Assembly (NCBI RefSeq): GCF_947498825.1
Contig: NZ_CANMLV010000001.1
Coordinates: forward strand, 1-64,000
Direction: 5' to 3'
DNA length: 64,000 bases
Origin: an uncultured Cedecea sp.
Lineage (GTDB): Bacteria; Pseudomonadota; Gammaproteobacteria; Enterobacterales; Enterobacteriaceae
The notes below the pieces were generated by a model that saw only the letters and a list, made by a program, of their open reading frames with translations, ran no database searches and was not told the DNA's origin. This document shows positions 60,463 to 64,000 of this stretch, piece after piece (position 1 is the stretch's first letter; each line of letters begins with the position of its first letter). A program made the translations under genes and the position numbers.

Positions 60463-61221
60463 CTAGAGCTTATAACCAAGGGTAATTTGGGTACGCTTAT
60501 CAGTACGATTAGGTGCTGATGCTGGTGGCTCAGAGTTCCATGTTATGTAGTAACCGAGTTTCAAACCAAAATTCTCATTGATGGCAACATCAACCGAGGT
60601 TTCAGTATTGACGGTACTGTCTTCAGAACCAAAGAATGATACGCCCTGAGTGAACTTAGCGTTATCTGTGAACTGCCAGTTATAGATAGCTGACGCATAG
60701 CCTAAAGCCTGGGTTTTACTGCCGCCGTCAACATATTCGTCATAGCGCACACCAGGACCGGCTTCCAGACGCAGAAACTGTACCGGACCTGCAAATACCT
60801 GACGACCATAGCCTGCGGTAAAAATATCGCGGGCATGATAGCCATTATAACGATCGGTTAACCAGCTTACCTGACCAAAAACATAGTTACTGTCAGACAG
60901 ATTATAACGACCACGACCACCGACAGAGTATTTTTCAGAAGAGCGTACATCATTAGATGACGTGTTACTGGCGCTGCCCCACAGTGACCATGCAGTTACC
61001 TGCTGGTACCAGGTCATATTGGTATTGGCAGTCAGCGAGGAACTTTTGGTGTTCCCTGACTGAGCAAGATAACCTGCATTAAGATTACCGCCAAAAGCTG
61101 ACTTGGCTGTGGCAGGGTCATCCATGACAGTGAACACCGAGTCATCTGCCCAAACAGAATGACTTACGAACGATCCTCCAGCCAGGAGGAGTGCAACCGG
61201 TACTGTCTTTAAAAGCTTCAT
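60463..61221 (-). CDS. ydiY: DUF481 outer-membrane protein YdiY
   Basis: 252 residues with signal peptide (about 1-25, ending VWADD) and an all-beta body of alternating residues (GGNLNAGYLAQSGNTKSSSL, ending ITLGYKL), as for salt-induced DUF481 barrel proteins. Function unknown. Its terminator, eight bases past the stop, is the site of a structured-element insertion. Confidence 0.92.
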   Translation of the reverse strand: MKLLKTVPVALLLAGGSFVSHSVWADDSVFTVMDDPATAKSAFGGNLNAGYLAQSGNTKSSSLTANTNMTWYQQVTAWSLWGSASNTSSNDVRSSEKYSVGGRGRYNLSDSNYVFGQVSWLTDRYNGYHARDIFTAGYGRQVFAGPVQFLRLEAGPGVRYDEYVDGGSKTQALGYASAIYNWQFTDNAKFTQGVSFFGSEDSTVNTETSVDVAINENFGLKLGYYITWNSEPPASAPNRTDKRTQITLGYKL

Positions 61222-61670
61222 TTATTAATCCGTACAACACAAAAAAAGATAACCGCAAGAATTCGGCCTATTTCACAAGAGTCATAGGGTCTGACACCAG
61301 GAAGGGGATGAATTATAAAATAAGCCCCGTAAACTTAGCAATGAGATCTTAATAAGATCTTCTCGCCTGCACTATATTAAAAATCCTTTATATTCATAAC
61401 GATACAAAAATAAGACCTTTCCACATAACAGTATAATACATAAGGTTTTAGCCTCCAGGACAGACCCGAAAACCTTTGCATATAAGACATATGAAAAGTA
61501 GGGCTTTATCCGCTAATGATTGAAAAACAGGCTATATTTGATGTGAAAAGACCATACTCACGAGAAGTTGTGTTGCTATAAAAATCCGGTAACTGTGCGT
61601 GATGTCGCGGTTAGTCACTATTAAGCGCGATAATCTATTGATAATCCGGTCATCCACAGAGGAATTCAAT
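61222..61670. other. ydiY/yniA divergent region
   Basis: 449 bp, AT-rich, presumably with both promoters. AGATCTT-AAT-AAGATCT (61344-61360) is the one notable inverted repeat; no regulator can be assigned. Confidence 0.45.
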
Positions 61671-62531
61671 ATGTGGCAAACTATTCGTCGTCTGTTAAGC
61701 GAACAGCTAGGTGAAGCCGAAGTCTCACCACCGAGACAAATTTTTGGTGGTCAGAGTCATCAAGCATGGCATATACATTACGGTCAACACGAAATTTTTG
61801 TCAAAAGTGATAATCAGGAGATGTTACCGTTATTTATTGCCGAGGCCGATCAACTGACGTTACTGGCACGTACCAATACGGTCAGAGTCCCTGCTGTTTG
61901 GGCAACAGGTTCAGACCGGGATAATAGTTTTCTGCTACTGGAATATCTCCCCACCCGACCTTTAAATTTTCACAATGCTTATTTGCTTGGACAGCATTTG
62001 GCGCGATTACACCAATGGAGCGATCAGCCTCAATTTGGCCTGGATTTCGATAATGCGCTGTCCACCACATTGCAACCCAATCTCTGGCAGCGTCGCTGGT
62101 CTACTTTTTTTGCTGAACAACGTATTGGCTGGCAGCTTGAAATCGCTGCAGAAAAAGGCATGGTATTCGGCGATATCGATACCATCGTCAATGCTGTACA
62201 ACAGGCTCTTGCCACCCATCAACCGCAGCCTTCACTGTTACATGGTGATTTATGGGCGAATAACTGTGCTTTAGGACCTGATGGCCCCTTTATCTATGAT
62301 CCCGCCTGTTACTGGGGGGACCGCGAGTGTGATTTGGCGATGTTGCCCTTACATCCTGAACAATCGTCGCATATTTATGATGGCTACCAGTCAGTTACAC
62401 CGCTACCGTCTGGATTCATTGAACGACAACCGATTTACCAGCTGTATCCCCTGATAAATCGGGCTGTCGTGTTTGGCAGAGAGCATGTTCCGGTTGCGCA
62501 AAATGCACTGGAACAAGTGTTGTTCCGATAA
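61671..62531 (+). CDS. yniA: Fructosamine-kinase-family protein YniA
   Basis: 286 residues from ATG 61671 (MWQTIRRLLSEQLGEAE), the E. coli length; 24 upstream in-frame residues are rejected, since GAGG lies ten bases before this ATG. Aminoglycoside-phosphotransferase-like fold: FVKSD for the ATP lysine, catalytic LLHGDLWANNC and metal-binding FIYDPACYWGDRECDLAM. Family members phosphorylate ketosamines for deglycation; the E. coli substrate is not settled. Confidence 0.94.
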   Translation: MWQTIRRLLSEQLGEAEVSPPRQIFGGQSHQAWHIHYGQHEIFVKSDNQEMLPLFIAEADQLTLLARTNTVRVPAVWATGSDRDNSFLLLEYLPTRPLNFHNAYLLGQHLARLHQWSDQPQFGLDFDNALSTTLQPNLWQRRWSTFFAEQRIGWQLEIAAEKGMVFGDIDTIVNAVQQALATHQPQPSLLHGDLWANNCALGPDGPFIYDPACYWGDRECDLAMLPLHPEQSSHIYDGYQSVTPLPSGFIERQPIYQLYPLINRAVVFGREHVPVAQNALEQVLFR

Positions 62532-62534
62532 TGG

Positions 62535-63071
62535 CTAAATAAAGCCCAATAGCCGGAAAAACAAATATCCGGCAACCAGTACAATCACTGGCAGGATATA
62601 CAGCGGGAAAATCTGAACCAGGAAAGAGTGATGAGGGACATTAATTCTGGCATCCAACTGCTGTTTGCTCAGTCCCTCTTCTCCTTTGGCTTGTTCGATA
62701 ATCAACTGATCCTGAATGCTTTCGCGTACAAATTTTACCTGCCGTGACATTCTGGCGCCTGAATCTTTCAATGCCAGACCAATGAACATCAGTGCAAAAA
62801 TCATCCAGAATGCAATATTTGTCTGTTGCAGAAAATCGGCCTGCGGTGAATTCTCCCAGAAAAAATTCAGGAAAGGCGTATTAAAACGCACCATATCGAT
62901 CATGACATGAATAAAGTCCAGCATAACCGCGTTAATACCAGCTTGTTTTTCGCTGTACGTATACATAAATTTCAGTACAGAGATAAAAGTAGACAGTAGC
63001 GCCGGGATAAAAATCACCCAACCGACGATGCGTTTCAGTAAAGCAATACGTCCTGCCTGTTGATACGTCAT
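62535..63071 (-). CDS. yniB: Inner-membrane protein YniB
   Basis: 178 residues, the E. coli length, with hydrophobic segments near residues 13-35, 85-102 and 150-175. YniB family of unknown function. Convergent with yniA; three bases separate the stops. Confidence 0.92.
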   Translation of the reverse strand: MTYQQAGRIALLKRIVGWVIFIPALLSTFISVLKFMYTYSEKQAGINAVMLDFIHVMIDMVRFNTPFLNFFWENSPQADFLQQTNIAFWMIFALMFIGLALKDSGARMSRQVKFVRESIQDQLIIEQAKGEEGLSKQQLDARINVPHHSFLVQIFPLYILPVIVLVAGYLFFRLLGFI

Positions 63072-63236
63072 ACATTCTCCTTATTTAAGACGTAACATGT
63101 TGGCTAAAGTCTACCTGCATATCCTCTTTTCACCCAGACTTTACAGGTTAAATTCGCAAAAGTACCATTGTCCTGTATTGTCTGAGGTCAGAAAGTTAAC
63201 CAATCAGTGATGAATATGAACTAAGGGAGGTTTCTA

Positions 63237-63905
63237 ATGGCAAGCACACACCCGATCCATGCAGCGATTTTTGATATGGATGGTCTGTTAATTGATTCTG
63301 AGCCCCTCTGGGAACAGGCTGAACACGAAGTTCTCTCATCAATAGGGGTGGACACCTCAAGACACCACGAACTTCCCGAAACGCTCGGTGTGCGTATCGA
63401 TGTGGTGGTGGATATGTGGTTTAACCTGATGCCCTGGAGTGGCCCTTCATGTGCTGAGGTCACGGCCCGAGTGATTACACGTGTCATTGAGTTAGTCGAA
63501 CAACAACGACCATTGAAACCTGGCGTGAGAGAGGCGCTAATACTGTGTAAAGCCCAGGGTCTGAAAATCGGCCTGGCTTCCGCATCACCTTTAGCTATGC
63601 TGGAAAAAGTACTGGAAATCTTCGAACTGCGCGATAGCTTCGACACGCTCGCTTCAGCAGAACATCTCCCCTACAGCAAGCCGCATCCTCAGGTCTATCT
63701 GAACGCCGCCGCACAGCTCAATATTTCCCCTGTTAATTGTGTCGCACTGGAAGACTCGGTGACCGGAATGGTTGCCAGCAAGGCTGCACGTATGCGGTCT
63801 ATCGTAGTACCGATAACAGAAAACCTTCCCGACCCTCGCTGGGGGCTTGCAGACGTGAAGCTCCAGACTCTTGAGCAGCTTACCGCCAATCATCTGGTGG
63901 GTTAA
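63237..63905 (+). CDS. hxpB: Hexitol/2-deoxyglucose-6-phosphate phosphatase HxpB (YniC)
   Basis: 222 residues, HAD superfamily, AAGGGAGG six bases before the ATG. Motif I FDMDGLLIDSE with Asp13 and Asp15, motif II LASAS, motif III KPHP, motif IV LEDSVTG. Dephosphorylates sugar phosphates, including toxic 2-deoxyglucose-6-phosphate and hexitol phosphates. Ends the conserved yniA-yniB-yniC group. Confidence 0.96.
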   Translation: MASTHPIHAAIFDMDGLLIDSEPLWEQAEHEVLSSIGVDTSRHHELPETLGVRIDVVVDMWFNLMPWSGPSCAEVTARVITRVIELVEQQRPLKPGVREALILCKAQGLKIGLASASPLAMLEKVLEIFELRDSFDTLASAEHLPYSKPHPQVYLNAAAQLNISPVNCVALEDSVTGMVASKAARMRSIVVPITENLPDPRWGLADVKLQTLEQLTANHLVG

Positions 63906-63911
63906 TATACA

Positions 63912-63930
63912 AGGGATGCAGGTCATCCCT
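63912..63930 (+). terminator. terminator of hxpB
   Basis: AGGGATG and CATCCCT, seven pairs with CAGGT loop, six bases after the stop, then ATTCTTAT. Confidence 0.6.
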
Positions 63931-63968
63931 ATTCTTATAAAATGTTACGGCGTCACCTCTTTCGCATA

Positions 63969-64000
63969 CTGTATAAAAACCCTATACTGGACGAATCGAC
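63969..64000 (+). promoter_or_regulatory. LexA-type boxes at window edge
   Basis: CTGTATAAAAACCCTATACTG followed directly by CTGGACGAATCGAC, cut by the window end. The arrangement closely resembles the paired SOS operators upstream of E. coli ydjM, the gene that follows yniC there. The second box would need AG as the next two bases. Confidence 0.55.

Overview
The window is ordinary enterobacterial chromosome. Its gene order follows the E. coli K-12 segment rsx-nth-dtpA-tyrS-slyB-nemRA-purR-mdtK-pykF-lpp-ppsA-aroH-ydiU-btuCED-ihfA-pheTS-infC-thrS-yniABC almost gene for gene, and nearly every protein is recognisable at full length. Several blocks present in E. coli are missing here: mliC/anmK, sodC, lhr, sodB/ydhP, ldtE plus suf, and pfkB. 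A complete hemPRSTUV haem-uptake locus of the Yersinia type lies where E. coli keeps only the hemP relic ydiE. Together with dispersed palindromic repeats of Yersinia/Serratia/Photorhabdus flavour, this points to a member of Enterobacterales outside the Escherichia/Salmonella group. I cannot name the genus from sequence alone.

Layout. 1-3720: 3' end of rsxC (repeat-rich tail), then rsxD, rsxG, rsxE and nth as one tightly packed operon (electron transfer that keeps SoxR reduced, and DNA repair). 4293-9815: peptide permease dtpA, gstA, and the pdxY-tyrS-pdxH cluster on the minus strand. 10263-16743: slyB, slyA, the aldo-keto reductase ydhF, ydhL, the electrophile/HOCl/methylglyoxal operon nemR-nemA-gloA, rnt and grxD. 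17237-25817: mepH, the tiny membrane protein ynhF, purR (two PUR boxes), the divergent punR/punC purine-nucleoside pair, cfa, ribC and mdtK. 25955-33935: a tRNA-Val pair, pykF, lpp, menI, ydiJ and ydiK, followed by an RprA-type small RNA. 34247-39032: ppsA/ppsR and aroH, with Cra and TrpR operators. 39219-45111: Fur box and hemP-hmuRSTUV. 45113-50841: ydiU (selO), the degenerate EAL protein ydiV, nlpC and btuD-btuE-btuC. 50951-58077: ihfA-pheT-pheS with the pheM attenuator, then rplT-rpmI-infC-thrS. 58078-64000: a gene-poor stretch holding a 39-residue His/Gly-rich lipoprotein and a small secreted protein, then ydiY, yniA, yniB, hxpB, and LexA-like boxes at the edge.

How it works together. 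Central carbon flux is represented by pykF and ppsA, both with Cra boxes, plus the PpsA kinase/phosphatase PpsR. Purine control is represented by purR, punR/punC and the PUR box before ydiJ/ydiK. Iron supply comes from the Fur-controlled haem locus. Translation is covered by the thrS-infC-rpmI-rplT-pheST group.

No wholly new multi-gene system is visible. The most interesting unexplained material is non-coding. (i) A ~140-bp structured element occurs twice, each time inserted into a Rho-independent terminator whose hairpin is duplicated on both sides (pykF and ydiY); its behaviour resembles that described for YPAL elements of yersiniae. (ii) A ~127-bp ERIC-like palindromic repeat is present in intact, deleted and decayed copies. 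(iii) Hairpins and a terminator sit in the leaders of cfa and mdtK. (iv) There is a second, differently spaced NemR palindrome, and short ORFs that normal gene calling misses.
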